Shown piece after piece: positions 18,440-28,021 of a stretch of DNA of 64,000 nt. This DNA is from Clostridium bowmanii. GTDB lineage: Bacteria > Bacillota > Clostridia > Clostridiales > Clostridiaceae. Position 1 is the stretch's first letter. The number at the start of each line of letters is the position of its first letter. The notes beneath the pieces were generated by a model. That model was not told the DNA's origin and did not search any database. It saw only the letters and a program-made list of their open reading frames with translations. The stretch covers positions 35,537 to 99,536 of the forward strand of contig NZ_JAHLDL010000017.1 in the NCBI RefSeq assembly GCF_018861315.1, given 5' to 3'. Made by a program: the position numbers and the translations under genes.

Positions 18440-19348
18440 TCAGATTATGTTTATAGCTTTTAAAAATCCATCAACTTTTTTTTCATATTCATCTTTGTTC
18501 TTCCAATATGCTTCTGCATGACCTGCACCAGGAACAATATATATTTCTTTGTAGCCTTTTTTTACTGAGTACATTTCTTTACACATATAAGTAGGTACAT
18601 AATCATCATCTTGGCCATGAATAAACAATATTGGAATTTCTATTTTAGGTAAAGTGGTTATGGGCGATACATCTTTGAAGTCCCATCCAACTCTCATTTT
18701 ACTGATTCTACTTGCTAATTTCACCAAAGGAAATTTTCTTATATTATAATCTTTTTCTAATCTATGTTTAAATAGGTCTTGTGCATCAGAGTATCCACAG
18801 TCATCTATACAAAACTTAATTCGCGGGTCTATTACAATATTTTGAAGAACTGTGCCAGCCCCCATAGACTCTCCATGCAAACCTACTATTATATCGTTGC
18901 CTAATTTATTAAATAGCCAATCTGTACATTTTTTCAGATCAAACTTTTCGTAATACCCAAAAGAAGTGTCCCCTCCGCCACTTAGACCATGATTCCTGTG
19001 ATCATAAATAAAGACAGCAAAACCTCTTTTTAAAAACATATTCATATATTTAACTGAACCATATAAACTCCAAGTTATTCCATGACACAAGATTATAATT
19101 TTTTTTGAATCCTTGTTAGGAAAAAAATATCCATGAATTTTATAGCCATACTGGGAATCTAGATATACTTCTTGTTTTTCCAAGTTATTAAATGTTTTTA
19201 CTTCGAGTTTCCCTTTTTCTACTTCATAATCATAGGTATAATTATACTTTGCAACCTTAGGATGTATTATAATACTAGAAAAATGCCAACCTATGATAAA
19301 AATAGCAATAATAATTAAAATTGGTATAAAAATTAAAACATATAACAT
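18440..19348 (-). CDS. Membrane-anchored alpha/beta hydrolase (YqkD-like)
   Basis: A 302-aa serine hydrolase with an N-terminal transmembrane anchor (residues ~3-25). The triad can be placed: nucleophile Ser in GESMGAG, Asp in HGQDDDYVP and His in GAGHAEAYW. The oxyanion region is CHGITWSLYG. It resembles B. subtilis YqkD and similar serine-aminopeptidase-like (S33/S9) lipase or esterase proteins. The substrate is unknown. It is monocistronic. Confidence 0.88.
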   Translation of the reverse strand: MLYVLIFIPILIIIAIFIIGWHFSSIIIHPKVAKYNYTYDYEVEKGKLEVKTFNNLEKQEVYLDSQYGYKIHGYFFPNKDSKKIIILCHGITWSLYGSVKYMNMFLKRGFAVFIYDHRNHGLSGGGDTSFGYYEKFDLKKCTDWLFNKLGNDIIVGLHGESMGAGTVLQNIVIDPRIKFCIDDCGYSDAQDLFKHRLEKDYNIRKFPLVKLASRISKMRVGWDFKDVSPITTLPKIEIPILFIHGQDDDYVPTYMCKEMYSVKKGYKEIYIVPGAGHAEAYWKNKDEYEKKVDGFLKAINII

Positions 19349-19381
19349 TTTAGCATCTCCTTAATAATGAATAAAATATTT

Positions 19382-19413
19382 CAAGGTCCTTATATTTTAA
19401 TATAAAGACCTTG
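19382..19413 (-). terminator. Terminator-like hairpin after the secreted pullulanase region
   Basis: caaggtc (19382-19388) pairs with gaccttg (19407-19413) with additional inner A/T pairs. It lies between the secreted pullulanase upstream on the minus strand and the hydrolase gene, and would end the former's transcript. Confidence 0.7.
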
Positions 19414-19438
19414 TAGAAACATACTATATGCCATAATT

Positions 19439-22186
19439 TTAAGCTTTTTTTCTATTCTTGATAAACCATATTATGCTTGCAATCCCAGCTAAAATTAATA
19501 TAGTATAAATCCAAAAACTTAATGTCATAAATATATTTTCTTGTGCATCATAAATTACTATGGTACTTAGTGCAGGAACTACTAATTTATCACCTTTAAA
19601 TTGTTTTACAGTTTTAACACCTGCTTCATCTCCATTTACTACTATATTCCAAGTGGCTTTTTTAGATAATTTAACCACTACATCTTTTTTATTTGCATTA
19701 AAGGCTACTACGATGTCAGACCAAGTATCCATATTTGCATTATGAGCTATTTCATATGCCACCACGTTTTCTGGAACTATTAAAAATTTCAAGTTTTGCT
19801 TAATCATATCCGCCGTAGTCATTCTGAAGGCAGGATGTGCCTCTCTTAATTTTATTAAACCTTTGAAATAATTAACATTTTCGATATTTTTAGATTTTAA
19901 TGCCCAATCAAGCTTATTTACAGTATCATTGGACTTATAGGAGTTGTTATTTCCACCTTTTGTTCTTAAAAATTCCTGTCCCGCTTGAAAAAATGGAATA
20001 CCTTGTGAAGTAAGGATAATTGAATCTGCCATTTTGTGCATTTTTAATCTTGTTGCAATAGTGTCTTTTGGATTAGTTAAACGGAGTTTATCCCACAATG
20101 TGTTATTATCGTGTGATTCCGCGTAAGTAACAGATTGCAATGGAGCTATTTTCCCCCAAGTGGTTATATCACTTGAGTAATCTATTCCTCCCACTATTCC
20201 TTTTTTAATATCTATCTCTTCATTAGCATTACCATTAACAAACCCCTTAGCTTTTGCATCAAATACACTACCTTTTATCCCATCTCTAATAGTATCGTTA
20301 AAAAGTGATATTTGAGGCATTTTACTGGCATTTACCTGCGTTGCACTTGTATCTTCTGGAAGAGTAGTTTCCATATCCCACCCCTCTCCGATAATGAGAA
20401 TGGATGGATTTAAACTATTTAGACTTTTTCTAACTTCATTCATTGTCTTTATATCAAGGAGACCCATGAGATCGAATCTAAATCCATCTAAATTATATTC
20501 TTTTGCCCAATATGTCACTGAATCCACAATAAATTTTCTTGCCATTGAATTTTCTGAAGCAATGGTATTTCCACAACCACTTTCATTTGAATTAGAACCA
20601 TCTTCATTGTATCTAAAAAAATACCCAGGTACTAATTTATTGAAATTAGAGTTAACACTACTGTACATATGATTATAAACCATGTCCATATTTACCCTTA
20701 AGCCATTGTCATGAAGAGCTTGTATTGCTTGTTTCAATTCTTTAACTCTCGCATATGGGTTGTATGGATCAGTTGAATAACTTCCTTCCGGTGAATTGTA
20801 GTTTTTAGGATCGTACCCCCAATTATATTGTATCTTACTTGAAGTTTCGTCCACACTAGCATAATCAAATATTGGCATAAGCTCTATGTGTGTTACACCT
20901 AAATCCTTTATATAATCAACACCTGTGGACTTACCATCGGTTCCCTTTGTTCCTTTTTCCGTAAATGCTAAATATTTACCTTTGTTTACCATACCGCTTT
21001 TCTTGTCTATAGAAAAGTCTCTAACATGTAGTTCGTATATAATTGCATCATTTAAATTTGTAAAATTAGGCTTTTCACTTGGCTTCCATACTTCGGGATC
21101 TGTTTCTGTTAAGTCGATTACAGCGCCCTTATCTCCATTTGCAGCTACAGAACGAGCATAAGGATCTACCGCCTCATTCCATACTCCGTTAATCTTTACT
21201 TTATATGTATATAACAAATTCTTTTGATCTCCATCTAATTCAAAATTCCATGTTCCCTTTTCGCTTTTTTTCATAATTGTCTCAATACCAATCTTATCAT
21301 TCCATTTTTTATAGGATACAAGCTTTACTTCTGTTGCAGTTGGTGACCATACCCTAAAACTCGTTTTACTTTTAGAATAAGTATTACCTAAATCATTTCC
21401 TTCATAATAAAACATTTTATCGAAACTAGCACTTTTCATTACATCCCCTAGCACTACTTCTTTTTCTGCAAAACCTAACTTAGATACTGTAAGTTTTTGA
21501 CCTAGGGTCACATTTTCATTTAACTCTATTTTGGCAATTGTTGTAGTCCCATCTTTTACTTCATCACTTGTAACCTTTTTTACAGATAATATCTTGCCAT
21601 CTTCCTTAACCGTAATTCCTTCATCTCCGCTTGTGCTAAATGGAAATACTAAGTTAGTCTCTATGCTTATACTAGCCATTTCATCTAATTTTGCAATTGT
21701 AAATTTAGCTGTTTTACCTAAAACAATTGCAGGAACACCAGAAACCGGTGTATCCTTTTTACCAGCTGCTTCAGCTGCAGAATAGTAGACTTTAGAGTCG
21801 CCTCCTTTAAGCCAAACTTCCCCAATACCATTATTGAATTTTTCAATAAATCTATCATCCGTAGTGTCTTTTTTCCATTCGTCTGTGCGCACAACAAATC
21901 CTACTTTATTAAGGTCTCCATCAAAATTAGCTTCACAAACTTGACCAAATGTATCCTTGCCAGTAAAATCAAACTTACTTCCATCCTTTTTATCAGGCCA
22001 TAGCCACATGTTCCATTTTAGATTACCGCTTGGGTTTTTAGCATAATGAATAATTACCTTTGTTTTTCCACTTTGGGCAAACGTTTGCATGTTTGGCGCG
22101 AATAAAAATAATTCTGTCATAGCTAAAATTGTGGCAAGAAAAATGTTCAATGTCTTACTTTTATTACTTCTTATCTTAAAGTTCAT
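19439..22186 (-). CDS. pulA: Secreted, membrane-anchored type I pullulanase
   Basis: A 915-aa multidomain pullulanase. Residues 1-38 form a signal peptide (ending near QTFAQS). A CBM41-type domain follows (HYAKNPSGNLKWNMWLWP, ~45-135), then an Ig-like and a CBM48 domain, then the GH13_14 barrel with YNWGYDP, DMVYNHM, DGFRFDLM (nucleophile Asp), GEGW (acid/base Glu) and ESHDN. The last 27 residues are a transmembrane helix and basic tail (FIKNRKKA), so the enzyme is displayed on the cell surface rather than released. It debranches external starch or glycogen. It complements the cytosolic pullulanase at 1581-3470. Confidence 0.94.
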   Translation of the reverse strand: MNFKIRSNKSKTLNIFLATILAMTELFLFAPNMQTFAQSGKTKVIIHYAKNPSGNLKWNMWLWPDKKDGSKFDFTGKDTFGQVCEANFDGDLNKVGFVVRTDEWKKDTTDDRFIEKFNNGIGEVWLKGGDSKVYYSAAEAAGKKDTPVSGVPAIVLGKTAKFTIAKLDEMASISIETNLVFPFSTSGDEGITVKEDGKILSVKKVTSDEVKDGTTTIAKIELNENVTLGQKLTVSKLGFAEKEVVLGDVMKSASFDKMFYYEGNDLGNTYSKSKTSFRVWSPTATEVKLVSYKKWNDKIGIETIMKKSEKGTWNFELDGDQKNLLYTYKVKINGVWNEAVDPYARSVAANGDKGAVIDLTETDPEVWKPSEKPNFTNLNDAIIYELHVRDFSIDKKSGMVNKGKYLAFTEKGTKGTDGKSTGVDYIKDLGVTHIELMPIFDYASVDETSSKIQYNWGYDPKNYNSPEGSYSTDPYNPYARVKELKQAIQALHDNGLRVNMDMVYNHMYSSVNSNFNKLVPGYFFRYNEDGSNSNESGCGNTIASENSMARKFIVDSVTYWAKEYNLDGFRFDLMGLLDIKTMNEVRKSLNSLNPSILIIGEGWDMETTLPEDTSATQVNASKMPQISLFNDTIRDGIKGSVFDAKAKGFVNGNANEEIDIKKGIVGGIDYSSDITTWGKIAPLQSVTYAESHDNNTLWDKLRLTNPKDTIATRLKMHKMADSIILTSQGIPFFQAGQEFLRTKGGNNNSYKSNDTVNKLDWALKSKNIENVNYFKGLIKLREAHPAFRMTTADMIKQNLKFLIVPENVVAYEIAHNANMDTWSDIVVAFNANKKDVVVKLSKKATWNIVVNGDEAGVKTVKQFKGDKLVVPALSTIVIYDAQENIFMTLSFWIYTILILAGIASIIWFIKNRKKA

Positions 22187-22426
22187 AAATTTCCTCCTCT
22201 AAAAAAAACAAAATTATTGTGTATTAATCTATCTTCTCTACATAAGTATTCGACTTAAAATAGTCCACGTAAAGTATTCTACGTAAAATTAATAAAACCT
22301 CTCTTTATTTTAAATTATAATATAAATAAATTAATCGTTTCACTCTTAATACTTTATTTTAAAAATGATATAATAAATAATGTTGTTACTATTATATCAT
22401 TTTTTACTAAAATGGGGGATTAATTT

Positions 22427-23794
22427 ATGGATATGAAAGAAAGGAAGAATCTTATACTACAAGGTCCAATGTACAAAGTAATAATAACCTTGGCAGCACC
22501 AATAATGCTAAGTAATTTAATTCAAACACTCTATAGTTTAATTGATGGAATTTGGGTAAGTAAACTAGGTTCAATACAGTTTGCAGCAATATCTTTTGTA
22601 TGGCCAGTTATGTTTCTATTCATTTCTATAGGAATTGGATTATTTATTGCAGGAACAGCAATTTTATCTCAATTTATTGGTGCATCAAAATACGATAAAG
22701 CCTCCAATTATGCGTCTCAGCTTATTGCAATTGCTGTTGTGTGTGCGATTTGCTTTTCTCTTGTAGGATATTTTCTAAGCCCAATTATAATTAATCTTAT
22801 GGGGGCCAAAGGTGATTTAGCTTATTATAGCGAAGTTTTTTTAAGAATTACATTTTTAGATATGCCTTTTACATTTTTGTTTTTCTGTTTTAATGCTATT
22901 ATGAGTGCACAAGGTAACACTTTAACACCTACCATATTAAGTTCTATAAGTGTTATTATAAATGCTATATTAGACCCTATATTTATTTTTAAGTTTAATA
23001 TGGGGATTGCAGGTGCTCCCGTAGCTACTATTATTTCAAAGGCTCTTCTTGCCGGCGCTGGGTTGTACATACTTTATAAATCCACTTCAAAAATAAAACC
23101 CAGCTTTAAAAACTTTAGTTTTGATAGGAACATATTAAAAAAACTATTTATGGTTGCCATACCATCCGCTATTGGACAAACTGGTTCAGCCCTAGGTTTT
23201 ATAATACTTAATGGTTTTATTGTATCCTATGGTACTTCAACCCTTGCTGCCTTTGGTATGGTAAATAGAATCACATCACTTATTATGCAACCGGCAATGG
23301 GTATAGGTGCTTCATTAACAGCTATTGTGGGACAAAATCTTGGTTCAGGTCAATTAGATCGCGTTAAAGAAGCATTCATCAAGGCCTTAAAACTTACCAT
23401 AAGCATTTCAATTGTAGGATGTATTGTGTTGATTTGGCAAGACAAGCCAATAGTAAATTTCTTTATACGTTCTAAGGACGATAATGAAGTTATAGCTCAG
23501 GCAATCATATATTTAATATACATTTCTTTTTCAATGCCACTAATGGGTATATTTAGTGTATTCCAAGGAATATTTCAAGGCTCTGGTCATACAAAATACT
23601 CCATGAATATGGAGATAAGTAGATTATGGTTTGTAAGACTTCCAATGATATTGCTTTTTAAATATTTTACATCGGTGGGTTCAACAGGTATATGGATTTC
23701 CATGAGCTCTAGTAATTTAATTATATGTCTATATGGGTATTACCTATATAGACAAGGTGGATGGCAGACAAGTCTAATTAGAAATAATGACTAA
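22427..23794 (+). CDS. MATE family efflux transporter
   Basis: A 455-aa multidrug and toxin extrusion-type protein with about 12 membrane segments in two six-helix bundles. The opening region (ITLAAPIMLSNLIQTLYSLID) and the second-half SAIGQTGSALGF are typical of the DinF/NorM-like clostridial subgroup. It exchanges Na+ or H+ for cationic compounds; the substrate is not predictable. Divergent from the secreted pullulanase and followed by a terminator. Confidence 0.92.
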   Translation: MDMKERKNLILQGPMYKVIITLAAPIMLSNLIQTLYSLIDGIWVSKLGSIQFAAISFVWPVMFLFISIGIGLFIAGTAILSQFIGASKYDKASNYASQLIAIAVVCAICFSLVGYFLSPIIINLMGAKGDLAYYSEVFLRITFLDMPFTFLFFCFNAIMSAQGNTLTPTILSSISVIINAILDPIFIFKFNMGIAGAPVATIISKALLAGAGLYILYKSTSKIKPSFKNFSFDRNILKKLFMVAIPSAIGQTGSALGFIILNGFIVSYGTSTLAAFGMVNRITSLIMQPAMGIGASLTAIVGQNLGSGQLDRVKEAFIKALKLTISISIVGCIVLIWQDKPIVNFFIRSKDDNEVIAQAIIYLIYISFSMPLMGIFSVFQGIFQGSGHTKYSMNMEISRLWFVRLPMILLFKYFTSVGSTGIWISMSSSNLIICLYGYYLYRQGGWQTSLIRNND

Positions 23795-23801
23795 AACATT
23801 A

Positions 23802-23842
23802 AGAGTAGTAGTAACTTACATAAAGTCAGTTACTACTACTCT
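23802..23842 (+). terminator. Terminator of the MATE gene
   Basis: A perfect 15-bp stem (23802-23816 with 23828-23842), 11-base loop, T-rich tail. Confidence 0.88.
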
Positions 23843-23882
23843 CTTTAAAATCAAATAGTTCTTAGTAAATTTTTACTGATAT

Positions 23883-24014
23883 TTATTGCCCTCTAGAGTT
23901 ACCTCTTATAGCTTTTTTTGCTGTTGGCAAAGGAGTTTTGTTATCCCCTTTAGATTCCTGATCATTTGAAGACTTATTATTACTTGATGGAAAAGCAGGT
24001 TTATTCTTAGCCAT
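23883..24014 (-). CDS. Small disordered protein (43 aa)
   Basis: A short Asn/Ser/Lys-rich protein beginning MAKNKPAFPSSNN and ending GNSRGQ, with no hydrophobic core. It is supported by an aaggag ribosome binding site 7 bases before the ATG. In composition it resembles the 68-aa protein at 53432-53638, and both may be small spore or stress proteins, but no family match is claimed. Confidence 0.6.
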   Translation of the reverse strand: MAKNKPAFPSSNNKSSNDQESKGDNKTPLPTAKKAIRGNSRGQ

Positions 24015-24150
24015 TTTACCACTCCTTACTATTTAAACATTTTTACATTTAATACATTATATAATTTTCTAGAAATATATACAAGCAAATTATTATCCTA
24101 TAAAACAAAAATTTTAATAAGGCATAGTTCTATATATTTCTTAGTAAAAA

Positions 24151-24186
24151 TAAAAACCGTACACACTATCTGGTGTACGGTTTTTA
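24151..24186 (-). terminator. Terminator of the TIGR04540-like gene
   Basis: A 14-bp perfect stem (24151-24164 with 24173-24186) with an 8-base loop, directly after the stop codon on the minus strand. Confidence 0.88.
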
Positions 24187-24423
24187 TTAAATTTGCCTTT
24201 CTGTGAACACCTTATTAATAATGTCTACACCCGAACTACCTATTATATTAGATATTTTTAAAGACATATTGCCATCCTTATAAAGCCTTTCCTCATTTGC
24301 ATCAATTAGAATGTTTATTTTTTCCTTTAGTTTTTCACATGTAATAACACCATCTAAATAAAAATCTACTAAATCTCTTAAAGCTGTTGCTAAAGTTTTT
24401 GGGTCCTTATAAACTTTTCTCAT
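24187..24423 (-). CDS. Small conserved protein, TIGR04540-like (78 aa)
   Basis: Begins MRKVYKDPKTLATALRDLVD and has the pattern (V/Y)-Asp-x-Tyr-x-(D/G)-x-I followed by NEERLYKDG, which resembles the short clostridial TIGR04540 family of unknown role. It is all-helical and soluble. The name is given from memory of the family pattern, so the assignment is moderate. It is monocistronic. Confidence 0.62.
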   Translation of the reverse strand: MRKVYKDPKTLATALRDLVDFYLDGVITCEKLKEKINILIDANEERLYKDGNMSLKISNIIGSSGVDIINKVFTERQI

Positions 24424-24562
24424 AATATACTCCTTACTTAGAATAGTTCCTACTCTAGGTTTACAATTATATCATACTATATACTATATCTCCACTAACT
24501 CATGACCGAACTCACTAGAACACGTTGGTGACACCAAAAATTTATTCATATTTTCTACTAAA

Positions 24563-25162
24563 ATCCTATTCTTATGCATATGGATTGGTTATTTTTTCCC
24601 AATTATTAAGCTTATTAAATTCCAATGGGATATGCATCTCTTAATATACATTACTTTGGCATCCATACTTCCAGGAGTTTATTTATGCTCTATCTTACTT
24701 TATGCTATGCTCGCGGGTGCAGTACTTGGAATATTGAATTTGTGGATATATTTTTCAAAAATTCTTTAGTAATTCATCCCAAAAGACAAAGAGTGTATTG
24801 TGAAACATGTATATTTCTATTTTTATAACTGTATTTTCCCTGCTGCATTATTAGCATATGGTTATCAAAAGATTTGGCCAATATTTGCTTCAGCAAATCA
24901 GCTACTGGCGGCATTCGCTTTACTTGCAGTAAGTTCATTGCTTGCAAATACGTGGAAGAAAACTATTATGACTGTACTTCCTATGATTTTTATGTTTGCA
25001 GTATCACTTTCGGCATTATTCCTACTTATTAAACAATATCTATTCAGTGAAAATAAAAATTTTATTCTTGGTTCTTTTGCAGTTTTGTTATTCATTCTTG
25101 TAATAGTATTGATTATTGAAGCCTATAAGGCCTTAAGTGTAAAAAGAAATGTAAGAGTTTAA
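24563..25162 (+). pseudogene. cstA: Decayed carbon starvation protein A (CstA) peptide transporter
   Basis: Two pieces of a CstA membrane transporter survive. The 3' piece (about 24839-25162) encodes YGYQKIWPIFASANQLLAA and one or two helices, the conserved C-terminal part of CstA. The 5' piece (24563-24769), in a different phase, encodes LASILPGVYLCSILLYAM and LAGAVLGIL, which matches the internal CstA segment that normally reads ...PVW-LLQPRDYL-SF-LLYAM. The PRDYL core has been deleted. More than 400 residues of the usual ~480-600 are missing and no ribosome binding site remains. Intact CstA imports peptides or pyruvate. Confidence 0.78.
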
Positions 25163-25187
25163 AATCTATTACAATAATAAGTCAAAA

Positions 25188-25214
25188 GAGGAGTAGCAAT
25201 AATTGCTACTCCTC
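25188..25214 (+). terminator. Terminator of the former cstA
   Basis: A 10-bp stem gaggagtagc/gctactcctc with loop AATAATT, then AAATTTTATTTT. It outlives the gene it served. Confidence 0.85.
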
Positions 25215-25242
25215 AAATTTTATTTTATATTTAGTACTTCTC

Positions 25243-25671
25243 CATTGGAATATTATTATTAATATGAGAGTACAAAACAACTTACCTTGCACCAACATAG
25301 ATAATTTATTATATAGTTAACATCTTTCGACCTTAATTAAACAAATCACTACCACTGATGATGGTTCGTTCAACCATATAAGATATTTACACAACTTTAT
25401 ATAACCTCTCGGCTATATAAACTCATTACAACACCCAATATGCTCTTTGCTTGACTTTATACGATAGGTTGGAACTACAATATAATAAATATTTTACAAT
25501 ATCGACTATATTATGGCTTTTCCCAACCGTATAAAATCGCCCTCTGTTACAATATAAATTAATATTATAAATAATTTGTATTGAAACTTTGGCTGGTTTA
25601 TATATTCATTGAATGAATATATAAGCTTTGGCTCAGTTGTTTTGTACTCTACACTATTATGATAACCAATG
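25243..25671 (-). ncRNA. Candidate large structured RNA closed by a long terminal stem
   Basis: No open frame of note occupies this region, but it is densely self-complementary. A 16-bp perfect inverted repeat (25267-25282 with 25635-25650), with weaker outer pairing up to cattgg/ccaatg (25243-25248 with 25666-25671), would close the whole element. Inside are a 13-bp stem with a 4-base bulge (25456-25472 with 25523-25535), an 11-bp hairpin with a GAGA tetraloop on the minus strand (25396-25421), a 6-bp hairpin (25361-25377) and an AT-rich hairpin (25598-25624). The GNRA loop and a G-U pair exist only if the minus strand is transcribed. It matches no RNA family I know. A MITE is the main alternative. 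Confidence 0.5.
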
Positions 25672-25727
25672 TAATATTAAATATACTTGTTAATTTATTC
25701 TAATTTTAATTGAAAAAATTAATATTA

Positions 25728-26777
25728 TTACCATTTACCAAGATGTTCTTCACAGCAGCCTATAAGCGAATCTATAATAATGTTCTCTCCGGCATCTGTT
25801 TCAATACTACCTGAAAAATGACCAATCATTTGATGCACATCTGATTTTAAAATAACAAGGTTTGATTTTGCTATTCTTTCATAGAATGGTACAAAGGTAA
25901 GCTTTATCCTATTTGTGATAGATGTCTTAATAATCCACGGTTTCATAAAATTTTTACTATCATATTCAAATAGTACATCCTCACTCAGTTTTGTTATTTT
26001 ACCATCAACAATAATGCAATTCTCTGTCATACCTATTCCATCTGTCCACTTTCCACCTAGATTAAGCCCTAATCCTTTATCTTTTATGATTCCTGAAGCA
26101 TTAGCCCAGTTCCATTTAACACTGTAAGGCCATATACCCCTTCCAAAGTCAAGACAAGCAAAAGTATTTTCCGGATTAAAAGAATATACCTTTTCACCAA
26201 TTTTTAGCATTCCATCCACAGGAAGACATTCATGTTTAGAAGTAAATTGGAATGAATTTTTACTAAAGGGTACTACAACATTCAAAGTCTCATGTCCCTT
26301 AGGGTAAATTACATTAAAATTAGCCTCCATTAAATTTCCCATAAAATCATTGCATTTTGCAACAATTTGAGTTCTACTTTCTTCCTCTATAAAATATAAT
26401 TCTATTTTAGAATTTTTAAATATTACAGTCTCATGTACTTTGTTGGGCATTGAATAACCCCTGCCAAAAGGAGTCATAATTGTTTTTTCAACAAACTCTT
26501 TTGTTTTAAAATCTAGAAAATATACAAAAGCCATACCTAGATAGTCGATGTTAGATATAGTAACCGAGAAAAGACATTCATTATTTGTTATACACCAGTA
26601 ATTCCATTTCTTCTTTCGTAGCCACGAGCCTTTAATATTACAATTAAACACTGCATTTCTAGACCAACCAATACTTTCCTCATTTATTTTTCCATCACAA
26701 TCACACAAATCCACAGATTCAGGAATCTCTTTTTCTTTATAAAGTTCTTCATTTATCACATCCCACCGCTCCCTCAT
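25728..26777 (-). CDS. DUF2804 family protein
   Basis: A 349-aa protein that matches the DUF2804 pattern, with a W-rich beta-fold and the motif DFGRGIWPYSVKWNWANASG near residue 210 followed by LGLNLGGKWTDG. These sequences are characteristic of the family, whose function is unknown. It may be a lipocalin-like or carbohydrate-associated protein. Monocistronic, convergent with nothing, preceded by a terminator of deoD's neighbour. Confidence 0.85.
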   Translation of the reverse strand: MRERWDVINEELYKEKEIPESVDLCDCDGKINEESIGWSRNAVFNCNIKGSWLRKKKWNYWCITNNECLFSVTISNIDYLGMAFVYFLDFKTKEFVEKTIMTPFGRGYSMPNKVHETVIFKNSKIELYFIEEESRTQIVAKCNDFMGNLMEANFNVIYPKGHETLNVVVPFSKNSFQFTSKHECLPVDGMLKIGEKVYSFNPENTFACLDFGRGIWPYSVKWNWANASGIIKDKGLGLNLGGKWTDGIGMTENCIIVDGKITKLSEDVLFEYDSKNFMKPWIIKTSITNRIKLTFVPFYERIAKSNLVILKSDVHQMIGHFSGSIETDAGENIIIDSLIGCCEEHLGKW

Positions 26778-26843
26778 TTACATAATTTTCCTTTTATACA
26801 AGTATAACACTATTTATAACGATTTAGTAGTTTTTATTAGCAA

Positions 26844-26894
26844 AAATAAGAGGTCAGATCTTTAGATATAATCTAAAAATCTGACCTCTTATTT
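26844..26894 (-). terminator. Terminator of deoD
   Basis: A 16-bp perfect stem (26844-26859 with 26879-26894) with further pairing inside, T-rich on both sides. Confidence 0.88.
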
Positions 26895-26922
26895 GTTGTT
26901 GGAAACAAAAATTATATTTTTA

Positions 26923-27645
26923 TTATTCTGCCATCTCTAATGCTATTTTCATCATACTAGTAAAAGCTTCTTGTCTTTCTTCAGAAGTAGTTAATTCATG
27001 AGTTACCAAATTATCTGAAACTGTTAATAAACAAGCTGCTTTCTTACCCAATATATTTGCATTATGAAATAGTGCAAATGATTCCATTTCTACTGAAGAA
27101 CAACCGTGTTTTTCATAAATATCTCTATATTCTTCGAAACTTTCACGATAAAATACATCAGATGAATGGACTCTAAGTTTATGAATTTTAATTTTTAAAT
27201 CATTTGCGATTTTTTCTAATTTATTATTTAAAGTAAGTGATGCAGCAATAGTATCATATTCATAGCCACTTTGAACTTTTGCGTAAGTAGATTCACTCCA
27301 AGCATCGGTACAAAGGATTACATCGTATAGGTTTAAATCAGCTGTATAAGAACCACATGAACCAATGCGAATAATATTTTCTACCCCATAAAAATTAAAT
27401 AATTCGTAAGAGTAAATACCAATACTAGGCATACCCATACCACTTGCCATTACAGAAATTCTACGCCCCTTATATGTACCTGTGTATCCAAATATATTTC
27501 GTACATTATTAAACTTTTCTACATTTTGTAAAAATGTTTCTGCAATAAATTTTGCACGTAATGGATCTCCTGGCATTAATACTGTTTTTGCGATAACCCC
27601 TTGTTCTTTTACTTCAATATGTGCTGTTGGTATCATATTGAACAC
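26923..27645 (-). CDS. deoD: Purine nucleoside phosphorylase DeoD
   Basis: A 240-aa hexameric-type purine nucleoside phosphorylase, phosphorolysing (deoxy)purine nucleosides. MPGDPLRAKFIA is the phosphate-binding loop, GMGMPSIGIYSYEL the nucleoside pocket, and VEMESFALF holds the ribose-binding Glu. Length and motifs are complete. It belongs to purine salvage together with the nearby PRPP-synthetase-like gene. It has a good ggagg ribosome binding site 7-8 bases before the ATG. Confidence 0.96.
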   Translation of the reverse strand: MFNMIPTAHIEVKEQGVIAKTVLMPGDPLRAKFIAETFLQNVEKFNNVRNIFGYTGTYKGRRISVMASGMGMPSIGIYSYELFNFYGVENIIRIGSCGSYTADLNLYDVILCTDAWSESTYAKVQSGYEYDTIAASLTLNNKLEKIANDLKIKIHKLRVHSSDVFYRESFEEYRDIYEKHGCSSVEMESFALFHNANILGKKAACLLTVSDNLVTHELTTSEERQEAFTSMMKIALEMAE

Positions 27646-28021
27646 CCTCCTTATACTTATATTGATTTCTGGAAATATAGTGAATTAGATAATGTTATTA
27701 AATTATACAAGATTTAGTATACCAAAATTAATCATATAAAAAAATGACATATGTCACTTATGTATTAAATATTGATATAATTGGCTGTGCTTTTCTATTT
27801 CAATATACCATATAAACTGCTTTTTTAATATTAAATAATAATTTTCGGCAGGTTTACATTTTAAATCATTTTACATAATAATCAATATGTTAACTAAAAC
27901 TTAGTATTTTATAACAAGGTACCTCTTTGATATATCATAAATTTTTTAATTAGTATATAAACCGAAATTGGTTCTTCTAGCTTCAAAATATCCAAACCTA
28001 GTGTGATATTTTGAACAAGTA
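27646..28021. other. AT-rich spacer upstream of deoD
   Basis: No coding signal is seen. The only notable element is a perfect 12-bp palindrome TGACATATGTCA (27745-27756) about 100 bp upstream of deoD, possibly a repressor or activator site. Confidence 0.4.

Noticed and set aside
22240..22290. Short direct repeats (tacgtaaa) upstream of the secreted pullulanase
   Set aside because: Too short and AT-rich to separate from chance.
24625..24828. 67-codon plus-strand open frame
   Set aside because: A phase within the cstA remnant that does not match the transporter; the homologous phase is the one described.
25243..25671. RNase P RNA, tmRNA or a group I/II intron at the structured element
   Set aside because: The conserved cores of these RNAs (for example the RNase P ACAGAAA region or group II domain V) are not present.
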